A stretch of DNA of 64,000 nt from CAIQJJ01 sp964606085 (GCA_964606085.1 CAZSFD010000015.1:1-64000); one strand, 5' to 3'; shown: positions 8,809 to 17,424, counted from the first letter of the stretch. The notes: generated by a model from the letters alone, not told the origin. Made by a program: numbers and translations.

Positions 8809-9666
8809 ATGATTTTGGTGACGACGATGGGCGGGCAGCCGCAGATTGTGACGTTTACCCTGGATGCGCTGCGCCGGCGGGGGGAGGCGATTGACCAGGT
8901 GGTGGTGGTGTACCTGGCCGGGGCGAAGCGCTATCAGCGGGCCTTTCAGCAGTTGAGCGCTGAGTTTGCCGGTGACCGCTACGACGGCTAGCCGTGCCGC
9001 CTGCGCAGTGTTCCCATTTGCCTGGGCGAGGCGCTGCTGGCCGAGGTGCGCTCGCCTGCCGAGGTTAATGCTGCCTGGCAGACCTTTTACCAGCTTTTGT
9101 ATGAATTGAAGGCGGAGCATCAACCGCTGCATTTGAGCCTGAGCGGTGGGCGGCGCATGTTGGCGCTGCTGGCCGCTTCGGTGGCGATGCTGCACTTCTA
9201 TCCCACCGACCACGTCTGGCATCTCTACACGCCGCCCGAAATCACCGAGCGGGCGCGCGATGGGGCGATGATGCACGTGTCCGCCGAGGCGGGCGTTCAC
9301 CTGATCGAAGTGCCGCTGATGCCGTGGGGGGCTTACTTCCCTGGCGTGCGTCCGCTGCTCGACCTTTCGCCCCAGGCGCAGCGCAGCCTGCCCACCGGCT
9401 GGCTGGATGACGCCGAGCGCGCCCGCTGCGAGCAGGTGTGGCGGGCGCTGACGCCCGGACAACAGGCGGTGCTGCGGCTGTTGGCGCAACACCTGACCCG
9501 CAAGCAGGTGGCCGAGCGCCTGGTGATCGAGGTCAGCACCGTAGACTCGCACCGCAAGGCGATTGCGTAGGCCTGCCGCCAGGTGTGGGGCGAGCAAAAA
9601 GTGATTGACGGCCCCTTCTTGCAGCAGCGCTTTGGTGTATTTCTGGCGGCTGATGACCGAGTGTAG
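8809..9666 (+). pseudogene. CARF-domain protein with LuxR-type HTH, interrupted by two amber codons
   Basis: A single frame of 285 codons reads as one protein except for TAG codons at 8989-8991 and 9568-9570; the final stop at 9664 is also TAG. The N-terminus 'MILVTTMGGQPQIVTFTLDA' and the later 'LHLSLSGGRRMLALLAASVA' plus 'DHVWHLYTP' fit a CARF (cyclic oligoadenylate-binding) Rossmann fold of CRISPR-associated proteins. The C-terminus 'LTPGQQAVLRLLAQHLTRKQ' and 'VSTVDSHRK' is a LuxR/GerE helix-turn-helix. A strong AGGAGG site precedes the ATG. Intact, it would be a ligand-controlled transcription factor, probably regulating the divergent Csx3-like gene. As written it is a pseudogene or depends on stop-codon readthrough. 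Confidence 0.7.
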
Positions 9667-9828
9667 CACAGGCCGCGCCAATGCGTATCCTGAGAAGTAG
9701 GGAGATTTTTCACCACCCGTCAGGATGACGGCAAAAGCCCGCCGGGGGTATCATTCCTGCCAGTGGGGAGGCAACTCTCCCGCTGGCGAGGGGTGCTGGC
9801 GGGATAGATTGGGTTTTGATGGGAATGA

Positions 9829-9900
9829 GGAGGCGAAATGGATTGGCAGATTGGCAGATTGTTGGATTTTGGGATTGAAGGAGAGGAGGTTGTATAACTG
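9829..9900. repeat. Period-8 GATTGG repeat with GGAGG motifs
   Basis: AGGAGGCGAAATG followed by GGATTGGC/AGATTGGC units closely resembles the spacer just before the CARF gene (8762-8811). No gene of normal length follows; the ATG at 9838 opens only a 19-codon frame. Confidence 0.5.
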
Positions 9901-9922
9901 ATGATACTGCTTTGAAAATAGC

Positions 9923-9948
9923 GTAAGGCGAAATTAATTTCGCCTTAC
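9923..9948. repeat. Perfect 26-bp palindrome
   Basis: GTAAGGCGAAATT is followed at once by its exact reverse complement. The half-sequence TAAGGCGAAATT recurs at 58515-58526. A dispersed repeat or operator; no promoter is evident beside it. Confidence 0.6.
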
Positions 9949-10021
9949 AACACCGCAGATTTTCATCCATCGGGGTGTTGGCAAAACATGGCATCTCAGC
10001 AGGAGCGTTGAAAATATCCGG

Positions 10022-10147
10022 GTTGGCGGCCACGAAGGCATCCAACTGCTTCTGGAGTTCGGCCATCACTTTGTCGAGGCCAGCGTCCTTCTGAGCTTGC
10101 AGCCAGGCATTCACGCCTGCGTCGGGATCATCAACGATGTCACGTCA
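10022..10147 (-). pseudogene. C-terminal fragment of an ABC transporter sugar-binding protein
   Basis: About 42 codons encode 'DDPDAGVNAWLQAQKDAGLD' and then 'KVMAELQKQLDAFVAAN', which resembles the C-terminal helices of extracellular carbohydrate-binding proteins of ABC importers. A TGA precedes the fragment in frame and no upstream part exists, so it is a remnant. It lies just downstream of the GH2 gene on the same strand, consistent with a former sugar-uptake operon. Confidence 0.55.
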
Positions 10148-10177
10148 GATACATCCAATGGAAATGTCATTCAGCCA

Positions 10178-13100
10178 TCAATCCAACGTCAGGGGATAAC
10201 GCAGACCGGGAACCGGCTCGGCATATTTATTCATAAACCAGGCATTCAGGCGAATGTCTTCGCCTGCCGCTCGACAGACCAACGCCAGGCGGTTGATGCC
10301 TTGCCGAAGGGGGATGTCCTCTACCTTCACACTGGTTTGTGAAGGTGCTTGAGCATCCAAAAAATCTCGCCCATTGACAAAAAGCTGCACGCTGCAATTG
10401 GCTTCGATGAATAAATCGGGGACGATGGAGCTATCGGGCAGCACGCCGCTGGCGCGCTTTTCGGGGTCGCGGTTGATCTCCGATTCGATGAAGCACGTCA
10501 GGAACCAGGTTTGCCCGGCGCTGTTGGGGATGTTAATCACCCCGTCGCGCTTTTCCAGGCGCACCATCCAGCCGTAGACGCCCTCGCCCAGGTTGTTGAG
10601 CGCATAATTTTCATCCGTAAAGTACGCCGTCATTGCCGCCAAATCCTGATGTTCGGCGCGCCCCAGGCCCATGAAGGCTTCGATGCCGTAATCGGTGGCC
10701 TGTTTTTGATGGCTGAAGAGTTCGGTACGAATTTCTGCTCCCAGGTTTGCCAGCAGGCGGTTGTAGATGCGCTGGATTTTGGGGCTTTCGACATCCTTCA
10801 ACACCTGGCAAAAGACGAGTTGGCCCTTGCCGACCGGCAGAACGGCGGCGTAAATTGCAGGCGTGAAGTCGGCAATGCGATTCAACGTTGCCACGGCCAT
10901 CTTAATCGGCTCGCCGTCTTTGCCGCGCACAAAGTAATCTTCCCACGGGGCGTGGACGCTCTCGAAGAGCGGCTGAGCGCCGGGGATTTCGAGGGCATGG
11001 CGGGCGATCAGGCGGTTGCTGTAACTGGGCGGGGTGTAGGTAACGCGTTCGAGCAGGGAGAGATCAAAAGCAGTGAGTGATTGGGTGATTGGGTGATTAA
11101 GTGATTTTGCGAGTTGGTAGGTGGGGGCTTCGGTGATGACGATGGGAAGGCCGGTGAGTTGCCGTAAAACTCCCTGATAGCGCGGCTCCACCGGGTTGAG
11201 CAGGATTGTGGCTCCACTGTCCAGCAAAGCGGGCAAGCGCGGGTCATCAGGGTCGAGATTAATCACCTGGGCCGAGGGCGCTTGGGGCCGCGTCAAGGCG
11301 TAAGCCAGCAGGTTACGCAGCAAAATCGCCGCTTGCGGAACCGTATCGGCATATTCTTCCAGCGCCACCTGGCAGCAGATCGCCCGCCCCGCGCCGTGGC
11401 GGTAGGCCACCAGCGGCGTCCACAACAGGCCGCCCCATCCAAAGTAACCTTCGCCGCATTCGAGCAAAATTTCCAGGTCGCCCTGGCTCGGTTTGTGGAA
11501 GGCGTTACGCACCAGGCCATTCCATCCGGGGCTGTGCGGGTTGTCGGGCGTCCAGAAGCGCAAATCTTCGGCAGAAAGCCCGGCGAAGATGGGGTGTTCG
11601 GGTGGATTGGGGAAGGCCGAGAAAAATTTGCGCCCCGAAAGGGAGAGTTCTCCCAGGGTGAATTGATCCTGTTCGAGGACGATCAGCACCCCGCCGCGGG
11701 CGACGAACTCGCCCAGGGGAGCTTGAATCCCCGCGGGGGCGCGGTAGAAAGCGCCGATCACCAGCACATCGAGGGCTTCCAGGCTGGCAGCATCCACCTG
11801 GGCCAAAGACTCCAAACCGGTGAGCCATTGGCGTAAGCGGGCATACCGGGAGGCCTCCCCCAGGTAGGCGATGCGCTTGCCAGCCGCGTCGAGCGGCTGG
11901 ATGGGCGCGTGGATGGTGTAGGTGAATTCGCTTTCGGCGCGCAATTCGTTGCCATGATAGAGCTGGATCGCCAGAGTCAGATGGCCGATGGGCAAATTGA
12001 AAGTGTGTTCCCACGCCACCCGTTCGCCGGGCGGCTGGGCAAAGGCCGTTTCGCCGGTCTGCACGGTTTTCTCGCCATCTGCAAGCGACCAAACCAAACG
12101 GACGTGGGCGGGGCGCTCGGTATCGTTATAGATGCTGAAATGGCGGTTGAGCGGCCCGGCGTAAAAGTGCGTATCGAGTTCATCGGCGAAGAACGCCACC
12201 GGCTGGAAGGCGCGTTGCACGGGTTCATAGGCCGGGTTGGGGAGGTGCCGCGGGGCATCTACCAACCCGTTGTGGATCGTCAGCGTGTGGGCGGGGATGC
12301 GCCGCGGCTTGGGGCCGGGGGTATCGAGGCGCTCCCAGGCCAGCGGCGTGTGAGCGGCGGGCAAAGTCCAGTGCGAGTAGTGGACGATGTTGAAGGGCGT
12401 GACCGCCGCACCCTCGCGCCGGGCGTATTCGAGGAACAGGCGCTCATTCTCGCCGATGGCCCACAGGCAGCGCTCGTAGCTCGTGTAGGCTTCGGGGCCG
12501 CCCAGGTCGGTGCAGGTCTGCGGGGAGATGTAATGATAGGGGCCATGTTCGCCAAAAATTAAGGGCTTCTCCCCTCTCCCCGCGGGAGAGGGGCCGGGGG
12601 TGAGGGAATTTCTCCAACCCTCAATCGTCCCGTCAATGTTGTAGTGCATCGAGATGATGTCGCACCACTCGGCGGGGACGAGGCGGTTATCGCCATCGTA
12701 GCTGATCGGGCGAGTGGGGTCGAGCGTGCGCATCGCCGCCGTCAGGCCGGGGATGGCGGCGCAATAGCCATCGCGGCCATCCACCCAGCGCATCTCATTT
12801 TGCAGGCTCCAAACGATCACGCTTGGATGATTGCGGTCTCGGCGCACAAGGCGCTCGAGGTGAGCGCGGCAGTTTGAGAGGAAGCGTGGATCGTCCGAAA
12901 GCGTGGCCTTGCTCGAACCGTAAATGGCGCTCTCGTCCACAATCAACATGCCTTCTTCGTCGGCCACATCCAGGAAAAATTCAGGGTAGGGCTGGGCGTG
13001 CAAGCGGATGAAATTGACGCCGGTCTCCTTACTGGCGCGGTACCAGTTGCGGGCGTAATCGGGCGTCTGGTAGACGAAGCCCTGGTAATGCCAGGCATCG

Positions 13101-14062
13101 CCGCGCGGGTTGAGGCGAGTGCCGTTGAGGACAAAGTGATCGCCTTCGATCCAAATTTCGCGGAAGCCAAAGCGGGTGATTTGAGAGTCTTGGACGCGGA
13201 TGGACGCGGATAAACGCGGAAGCTGGTTTTGATCCGCGTTTTCCGCGTTTATCTGCGTCCCATTTTCGAGGGTTGTTTCGAGAGAATACAAATGCGGATT
13301 CTCCGGCGACCACAGGTGCGCGTCGGCCCACGGGGATTCGAGGCGAACGGTGGCCGATTCACCCTTCGAGATCGTGATCCCCTGCTCAAGTACAGGCGAA
13401 GCGTTGGGGATGACTGCTTTCACACTGCCGCGAAAAATCTCATCGCCCCGGTTCTCCACCGTCACCTCCACGACGATTTTGCCCTGCCGCACCGAAGTTT
13501 GCACAAACACGTCGCGAATCCAGGCTGCCGGGCGGGTTTCGACGAACACATCTTGCCAGGGGCCGCGCGCCAGCCCCGCAAACCACGAGCCGTTGGGCAC
13601 GATTACCTTATCGCCCGTTTCGGTGGGGATGCGTTCCCAGGGGCCGCACCACAGGGTCAGTTCGTTTTCGCCAGGGCGCAGCAAGTCGGTCACATCAAAC
13701 TCAACCGGCAAATATGACTCGTTTTGCAGCGGAAGCGACTGACCGTTGACAAACACCTGCCAGCGTTGCAATACCCCGTGGAAGATCAGCCAGGTGCGTT
13801 CGCCGGGCCGTTGATCCGCGACAAATTTTCGGCGCAATAAACCGGCGGGGGCATCGTTCCAGGCGGCGGGGTAGCCAAAGAGATCGTAGGGCTGAAATTC
13901 GGCCTTGACATCAAAGCTCCAGCGCCAGGAGGACGGCACGCGCAAGGGTTCGCTTTCCCAGGCGGGGGCGACGGGCAGGGTTTCGAGCGGGGTGGGGTTG
14001 GCAAGCGGGCAAAATTGCCATTCGCCGTTCAGGCAGGTGGATGTGTAGGGAGAGGGTGACAT
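10178..14062 (-). CDS. Large glycoside hydrolase family 2 (beta-galactosidase-like)
   Basis: A 1294-residue enzyme, longer than typical 600-1050-residue GH2 proteins. Order: N-terminal sugar-binding jelly roll (to about 190), Ig-like domain, and TIM barrel (about 310-610) with acid/base glutamate in 'WSLQNEMRW' near residue 420 and probable nucleophile in 'IFGEHGPY' near 502. A C-terminal glutamine-amidotransferase-like region follows (about 740-960, 'VLVIGAFYRAPAG'), then beta-rich segments. It has no signal peptide, so is likely cytosolic. Three dispersed repeats are inserted in frame (near residues 267-290, 485-499 and 985-995). It is followed by an ABC sugar-binding protein fragment and preceded by a broken GH63-like gene. 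Exact glycan not known. Confidence 0.88.
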   Translation of the reverse strand: MSPSPYTSTCLNGEWQFCPLANPTPLETLPVAPAWESEPLRVPSSWRWSFDVKAEFQPYDLFGYPAAWNDAPAGLLRRKFVADQRPGERTWLIFHGVLQRWQVFVNGQSLPLQNESYLPVEFDVTDLLRPGENELTLWCGPWERIPTETGDKVIVPNGSWFAGLARGPWQDVFVETRPAAWIRDVFVQTSVRQGKIVVEVTVENRGDEIFRGSVKAVIPNASPVLEQGITISKGESATVRLESPWADAHLWSPENPHLYSLETTLENGTQINAENADQNQLPRLSASIRVQDSQITRFGFREIWIEGDHFVLNGTRLNPRGDAWHYQGFVYQTPDYARNWYRASKETGVNFIRLHAQPYPEFFLDVADEEGMLIVDESAIYGSSKATLSDDPRFLSNCRAHLERLVRRDRNHPSVIVWSLQNEMRWVDGRDGYCAAIPGLTAAMRTLDPTRPISYDGDNRLVPAEWCDIISMHYNIDGTIEGWRNSLTPGPSPAGRGEKPLIFGEHGPYHYISPQTCTDLGGPEAYTSYERCLWAIGENERLFLEYARREGAAVTPFNIVHYSHWTLPAAHTPLAWERLDTPGPKPRRIPAHTLTIHNGLVDAPRHLPNPAYEPVQRAFQPVAFFADELDTHFYAGPLNRHFSIYNDTERPAHVRLVWSLADGEKTVQTGETAFAQPPGERVAWEHTFNLPIGHLTLAIQLYHGNELRAESEFTYTIHAPIQPLDAAGKRIAYLGEASRYARLRQWLTGLESLAQVDAASLEALDVLVIGAFYRAPAGIQAPLGEFVARGGVLIVLEQDQFTLGELSLSGRKFFSAFPNPPEHPIFAGLSAEDLRFWTPDNPHSPGWNGLVRNAFHKPSQGDLEILLECGEGYFGWGGLLWTPLVAYRHGAGRAICCQVALEEYADTVPQAAILLRNLLAYALTRPQAPSAQVINLDPDDPRLPALLDSGATILLNPVEPRYQGVLRQLTGLPIVITEAPTYQLAKSLNHPITQSLTAFDLSLLERVTYTPPSYSNRLIARHALEIPGAQPLFESVHAPWEDYFVRGKDGEPIKMAVATLNRIADFTPAIYAAVLPVGKGQLVFCQVLKDVESPKIQRIYNRLLANLGAEIRTELFSHQKQATDYGIEAFMGLGRAEHQDLAAMTAYFTDENYALNNLGEGVYGWMVRLEKRDGVINIPNSAGQTWFLTCFIESEINRDPEKRASGVLPDSSIVPDLFIEANCSVQLFVNGRDFLDAQAPSQTSVKVEDIPLRQGINRLALVCRAAGEDIRLNAWFMNKYAEPVPGLRYPLTLD
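11077..11106. repeat. Period-8 GTGATTGG repeat inside GH2 gene
   Basis: About four units of GTGATTGG/GTGATTAA encode 'KSLNHPITQSLTAF' in the C-terminal region of the hydrolase. The same octamer forms intergenic arrays at 8763, 9838, 50100 and 63571. Confidence 0.75.
12567..12607. repeat. Dispersed 'CCCCTCTCCC...GGGAGAGGGG' repeat inside GH2 gene
   Basis: A G+C-rich hairpin repeat encodes 'LTPGPSPAGRGEK' immediately before the strand carrying the catalytic nucleophile. A second copy lies in opposite orientation at 15481-15518. Confidence 0.8.
13191..13260. repeat. Dispersed 'ACGCGGATAAACGCGG' hairpin repeat inside GH2 gene
   Basis: Arms 13202-13221 and 13241-13260 are 20 bp with one mismatch, preceded by an extra TGGACGCGGA unit. 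It encodes a peptide around 'NAENADQNQLPRLSASIRVQ' in the Ig-like domain. Confidence 0.75.
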
Positions 14063-14087
14063 GGTGAAAGGGTGACAGGATGAGACG

Positions 14088-15580
14088 TCAGGCGGGCGAA
14101 AGGAGGATGGTTTCGGAGCCGCCGGGCCAGAGGGTTTCGAGCGCCAGGGGCATGTTTGAATGGGCGGTAATCACCGGCTTCTCAGCGGGTGATGCACGCG
14201 CCGCGCAGTGCAGATCGAGCAGGCCATCGGGGCCGAAGGGATATTGGCGCACGCCGAACTCATCGGTCAGGCGCACATCCCAGGTGAGGGTGTTGGCAGG
14301 AACGTTGGGGCGCAGGCCGAAGACGTACTCGAACAGCACCGCCACCGGGGGCAGGCCTGTCCAGCCGACGAAATCGCCGGCCGAATGGTTGCCGCGGGCG
14401 GCGCTTTCGGGGGCGTAATTTTCCCAGACGGTGCCGGTCTCTTCAAAGGTTTTGATCACGTTGGCGTGGTGGTTGACGCCGATCTCGTGGGCGAGATCGT
14501 GATAGCCGTTTTGGGTCAGGCCGCGCAGAATCATGTAATTGGTGGGCGACCAAATGCTGCCACGCCAATAACCGCCGCCGGGGTTGTAGTAGGGATCGTC
14601 TGCCGAGAGGGTGGGAACGCGATGCGGACGGTTGAACTCGCCCGGGGCGTTGAGGTGATCTACGAGGCGGGCGAGGCGCTCCGGGGGTGTGATTCCGCCC
14701 AGCAAGGCCCAAAAAGCCCCAATGGTTTTCACGCTCGAAAGGCTGCCGTCGGCCCGGCGGTCGAAGTAGAAGCCGCGGGCATCGTCCCACATGGTGGCGT
14801 TGATCACCTGCGAGAGGCGGGCGATCTCCGAGTGGAGATCAACCACATCATCGGTGTGGCCCAATTCTCCAGCCATGCGGATCAACACCTGGGCCGAGAA
14901 GGCCGCCTGAAAGCAGGTGTCCACCCAGGTCATGTGGTCGTGGTTCCACCACTCGTTGGGGCCGTCGCCCACCGGGCCGAGCAGGCGCGGCTGGTTATCC
15001 ATGCCGCAGGCCCAGCCGGTGGCCCAATAGGTGCCGTCTTGCCAGGTGCGGTAGCGGCGCATCCATTGGTGGTAGGCCAAGAGCGCCGGGAAGACTTTGG
15101 CGAGGCGTTCTTTATCGCCAAAGTTGACGTAATATTCCCATTCGCTCCAGCCCAACACATCGGGGCCGGTGGCGGGCGGGTCGAAGCGTTTGAAACAATC
15201 GGAGCCGTCGCTCTCGCGGATTTCGCGTCAGATGAAACCATCGGGGTGCTGTTTGCAATATAACGGCAGAACATCAGGATAAAGGCCGAATCCCACATGA
15301 AGAGGTTGCCGTTGAAGGCCGTGTCAATGTATGGCGAGACGAAGCCATTTTGCGGGGTTGGCTGTTTCAGGTTGCGGAAGGCAATCTCCCAGATTTTCCA
15401 GTAGCAGGCGATGGCGCTTTCGTGGCCGGGCCAGAAGGGTTGGGGCAGAAGGGCGCGGGCGTTCTCGAAGGTGGGGAGGTCCCTCACCCCCGGCCCCTCT
15501 CCCAACGGGAGAGGGGAGATAGTGCGGAAAGGGTTGGCTTCGGCATGGGGGTTGGGGATGTAGGTGGCGTACCAGTCCAT
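14088..15580 (-). pseudogene. MGH1/GH63-like glycoside hydrolase, frameshifted with in-frame stop
   Basis: The C-terminal 356 residues and an N-terminal piece starting 'MDWYATYIPNPHAEANPF' (ATG at 15580) lie in different frames and together resemble an (alpha/alpha)6 hydrolase of the trehalase/mannosylglycerate hydrolase group. Typical segments are 'GNLFMWDSAFILMFCRYI', 'NEWWNHDHMTWVDT', 'GGGYWRGSIWSPTNYMIL' and 'GNHSAGDFVGWTGL'. The break is near 15256: a frameshift after 'FCRYI', then a TGA in 'HPDGFI*REIRES' before the frame resumes at 'LGWSEWEYYVN'. Two lesions make a simple sequencing slip less likely. A dispersed repeat also interrupts the N-terminus (15481-15518). Confidence 0.8.
15481..15518. 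repeat. Second copy of the 'CCCTCACCCCCGGCCCCTCTCCC' repeat
   Basis: Same family as 12567-12607 but inverted. In this orientation it encodes 'SPLPLGEGPGVRD', so both orientations give open frames. Confidence 0.8.
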
Positions 15581-15608
15581 TGGAAATAGCCCTTCAGTGT
15601 GTGAATAA

Positions 15609-15625
15609 GGTATAATTTTTATACC
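15609..15625 (+). promoter_or_regulatory. brnTA operator/promoter
   Basis: GGTATAA-TTT-TTATACC is a perfect 17-bp inverted repeat ending one base before the brnT ATG and containing a consensus -10 TATAAT (15611-15616). Antitoxins of this class usually repress their own operon through such palindromes. The closeness of -10 and ATG predicts a leaderless mRNA. Confidence 0.6.
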
Positions 15626-15892
15626 ATGAGCTTCGAGTACGATCCAAACAAAAGCGCTGCCAACCTGGAAAAACACGGGATGGATTTTGTCACCGCTCAA
15701 GCATTATGGTTCGATGCCCATCGGTTGGAAATCCCGGCAAAAACTGTAGATGAGCCGCGCTTTTTGGTGATTGGGCGTATTGAAGGTAAGTTTTGGTCAG
15801 CGGTGATCACCTATCGAGGCGCTGCGGATATCCGAATTATTTCTGTGCGCCGTTCACGACCTGAGGAGATCGAACTTTATGAAAGCGTCTGA
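15626..15892 (+). CDS. brnT: BrnT-family toxin (ribonuclease)
   Basis: An 88-residue protein with the BrnT pattern: 'EYDPNKSAANLEKHGMDF', 'ALWFDAHRLEI', 'RFLVIGRIEGKFWSAVITYR' and the C-terminal 'IRIISVRRSRPEEIELYE'. BrnT folds like RelE-type RNases and inhibits translation. Its gene overlaps the antitoxin gene by 14 bp. The module is on the + strand, inserted between two leftward glycoside hydrolase genes, so it probably arrived separately. Expression likely depends on the palindromic promoter directly upstream. Confidence 0.88.
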   Translation: MSFEYDPNKSAANLEKHGMDFVTAQALWFDAHRLEIPAKTVDEPRFLVIGRIEGKFWSAVITYRGAADIRIISVRRSRPEEIELYESV

Positions 15893-16109
15893 ATTCGACG
15901 AAAAATTTGATCAGGGTGAGGACGTTTCGGAAGCGCTTGACCTGGACAAGGCACGTCGTCCTGGGGAAGAACAAAAACGCGTCAATGTGGATTTTCCACT
16001 GTGGATGCTACACGCTCTCGATGAACGGGCGCGGCATTTGGGGGTCACGCGCCAATCCTTGATCAAGATGTGGCTCGCCGAACGTCTGGAGTCCGCATCG
16101 GCTACTTGA
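15879..16109 (+). CDS. brnA: BrnA-family antitoxin (ribbon-helix-helix)
   Basis: A 76-residue partner of BrnT. The C-terminal part 'KRVNVDFPLWMLHALDERAR' then 'LGVTRQSLIKMWLAERLE' forms a ribbon-helix-helix DNA-binding domain. The N-terminal 'EFDEKFDQGEDVSEALDLDK' is the acidic toxin-binding region. It should neutralise BrnT and repress the shared promoter at 15609-15625. Its end overlaps the convergent hydrolase gene by 8 bp. Confidence 0.85.
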   Translation: MKASEFDEKFDQGEDVSEALDLDKARRPGEEQKRVNVDFPLWMLHALDERARHLGVTRQSLIKMWLAERLESASAT

Positions 16110-17316
16110 GAAATTTCTCGGTCAAGCGCCGGTGCCAGCGCACATCGCGCCAGTTGGCAAATTGGGGCTGGCAGTAGTTGTGCGGCGTCCAGCCCCACAT
16201 GCCAAATTCGAGGGCGTCATCCACCGACCATTCGGCCCAATCGAGCAGCCAGCCCCAATCCAGGTTGGGGCTGTCGAAGTAATACCAGCTCGACCACGAT
16301 TCGCTGGTGGTGAGCGGCGTCCCTTCCCGCTGGCTCCAGGCAGCGAAGGCGGCCAGCTTGGCTCGCTGGCGGGCGCGCAACATGGGAGCCACGGCGCGGG
16401 CGGTTTGGGCGCAGCGGGCGCTAAATTCGGCGTGCCAATCGTCACGGGTGAACAGGTGCGGCATAAAATCGGCGAAACGCGTGCGCTCGCGCCAGCGCGG
16501 GTCGGCGTCGGCGTAGAAGTGGACATCGAGGCAGTCGAAGTGCAAGGGAACATCCAGCCAGCGCGTGTCGCCGTGGATGGAGGCGGTGAAGCGCAGTTCG
16601 GGGAATTCGCGCTGGAGCTTGGCAACTGCCCCGTTGAGATCATCGGCCAGGAAGGCGATCTGCGCCTCGGTGAAGCGCGGCACGCCCCACCCGGCGCCGG
16701 TGCGCTGCTCGATGGTTTTGATGTACTCGTGCAGGAAGTATGGTACTTCGTTCGATAGGTCTACATAAACCAGTCCCTCGAACCCGAAGCGTTTGCGCCA
16801 CTCGCGCAGCATCTTGGCCCACAGGTCTGCCGCTTCGAGGTGGGTGCGTGGGGCCAGGCTGCCCTGGGCGAAGGGATTGTTGCCCGATTGATCGGTGAAC
16901 CACCAGGCCGAGAGGGTGTAATTCAGCCGTCGGGCCAGCACTTTCTCCATGAATTCGATCAGCCATTCGCCCACCGGCCCGCTGACGGCCTTATCCCAGC
17001 CCCAGGGCATGAAGGGCGTCTGCGGGTCGGGCCAGGAAAAGGCGGTTTCGGGGTGGCTCAGGTCGAGCAGTTGCGGCAGAGGGTCGAGGCGCAGGGTGTT
17101 GTAGCCGCGTTCAATGGCTTCGTCGAGGACGCGGTCGTAATCGGCATACGATTCGCCGGGGACGTGGCGGTCGCCAGGAACATGGCGCAGCAGGAAGGCC
17201 TGATCCCACATGAGGAGGGTCAGGCGGCGCGGGTTCAGGCTGGCGCGCATGTCAAAGGCGGCAGGGGGCTGGGGCGCTCCGCCGGGGGAGGAAGCATGTT
17301 GCAGGGGGAAGTTCAT
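16102..17316 (-). CDS. Clan GH-A glycoside hydrolase (cellulase-like)
   Basis: A 404-residue (beta/alpha)8-barrel enzyme without signal peptide. The acid/base glutamate is probably in 'YVDLSNEVPYF' near residue 189 and the nucleophile in 'LTTSESWSSWYYF' near 339, the spacing expected for clan GH-A. Other supporting segments are 'TLRLDPLPQLLDL', 'LNYTLSAWWFTDQSG' and 'LDVHFYADADPRW'. It resembles the cellulase-like family often found beside GH2 enzymes; substrate not assigned. It is part of the decayed sugar-utilisation block together with GH2, the broken GH63-like gene and ABC-transporter fragments. Confidence 0.75.
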   Translation of the reverse strand: MNFPLQHASSPGGAPQPPAAFDMRASLNPRRLTLLMWDQAFLLRHVPGDRHVPGESYADYDRVLDEAIERGYNTLRLDPLPQLLDLSHPETAFSWPDPQTPFMPWGWDKAVSGPVGEWLIEFMEKVLARRLNYTLSAWWFTDQSGNNPFAQGSLAPRTHLEAADLWAKMLREWRKRFGFEGLVYVDLSNEVPYFLHEYIKTIEQRTGAGWGVPRFTEAQIAFLADDLNGAVAKLQREFPELRFTASIHGDTRWLDVPLHFDCLDVHFYADADPRWRERTRFADFMPHLFTRDDWHAEFSARCAQTARAVAPMLRARQRAKLAAFAAWSQREGTPLTTSESWSSWYYFDSPNLDWGWLLDWAEWSVDDALEFGMWGWTPHNYCQPQFANWRDVRWHRRLTEKFLK

Positions 17317-17424
17317 GGGGAAATCCTTTTTGATGAACCTGGAGACACCGGGTTTTTGCGAAGATTTTTTATACCAACCAATCCATCACAACCTGGGCGG
17401 GACGCGCCTGCCCGTTGATGACGA

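Noticed and set aside
8989..9570. Genome-wide reassignment of TAG (or TGA) to an amino acid
   Set aside because: TAG ends yggS (29402-29404), and TGA ends rpoC, dus, lepA and others at their expected lengths, so both are normal stops.
8758..9681. 307-codon open frame on the minus strand across the CARF gene
   Set aside because: It is antisense to a frame with conserved CARF and HTH motifs; its translation is Arg/Gln/His-rich low complexity with no recognisable domain, and it begins in a noncoding stretch.
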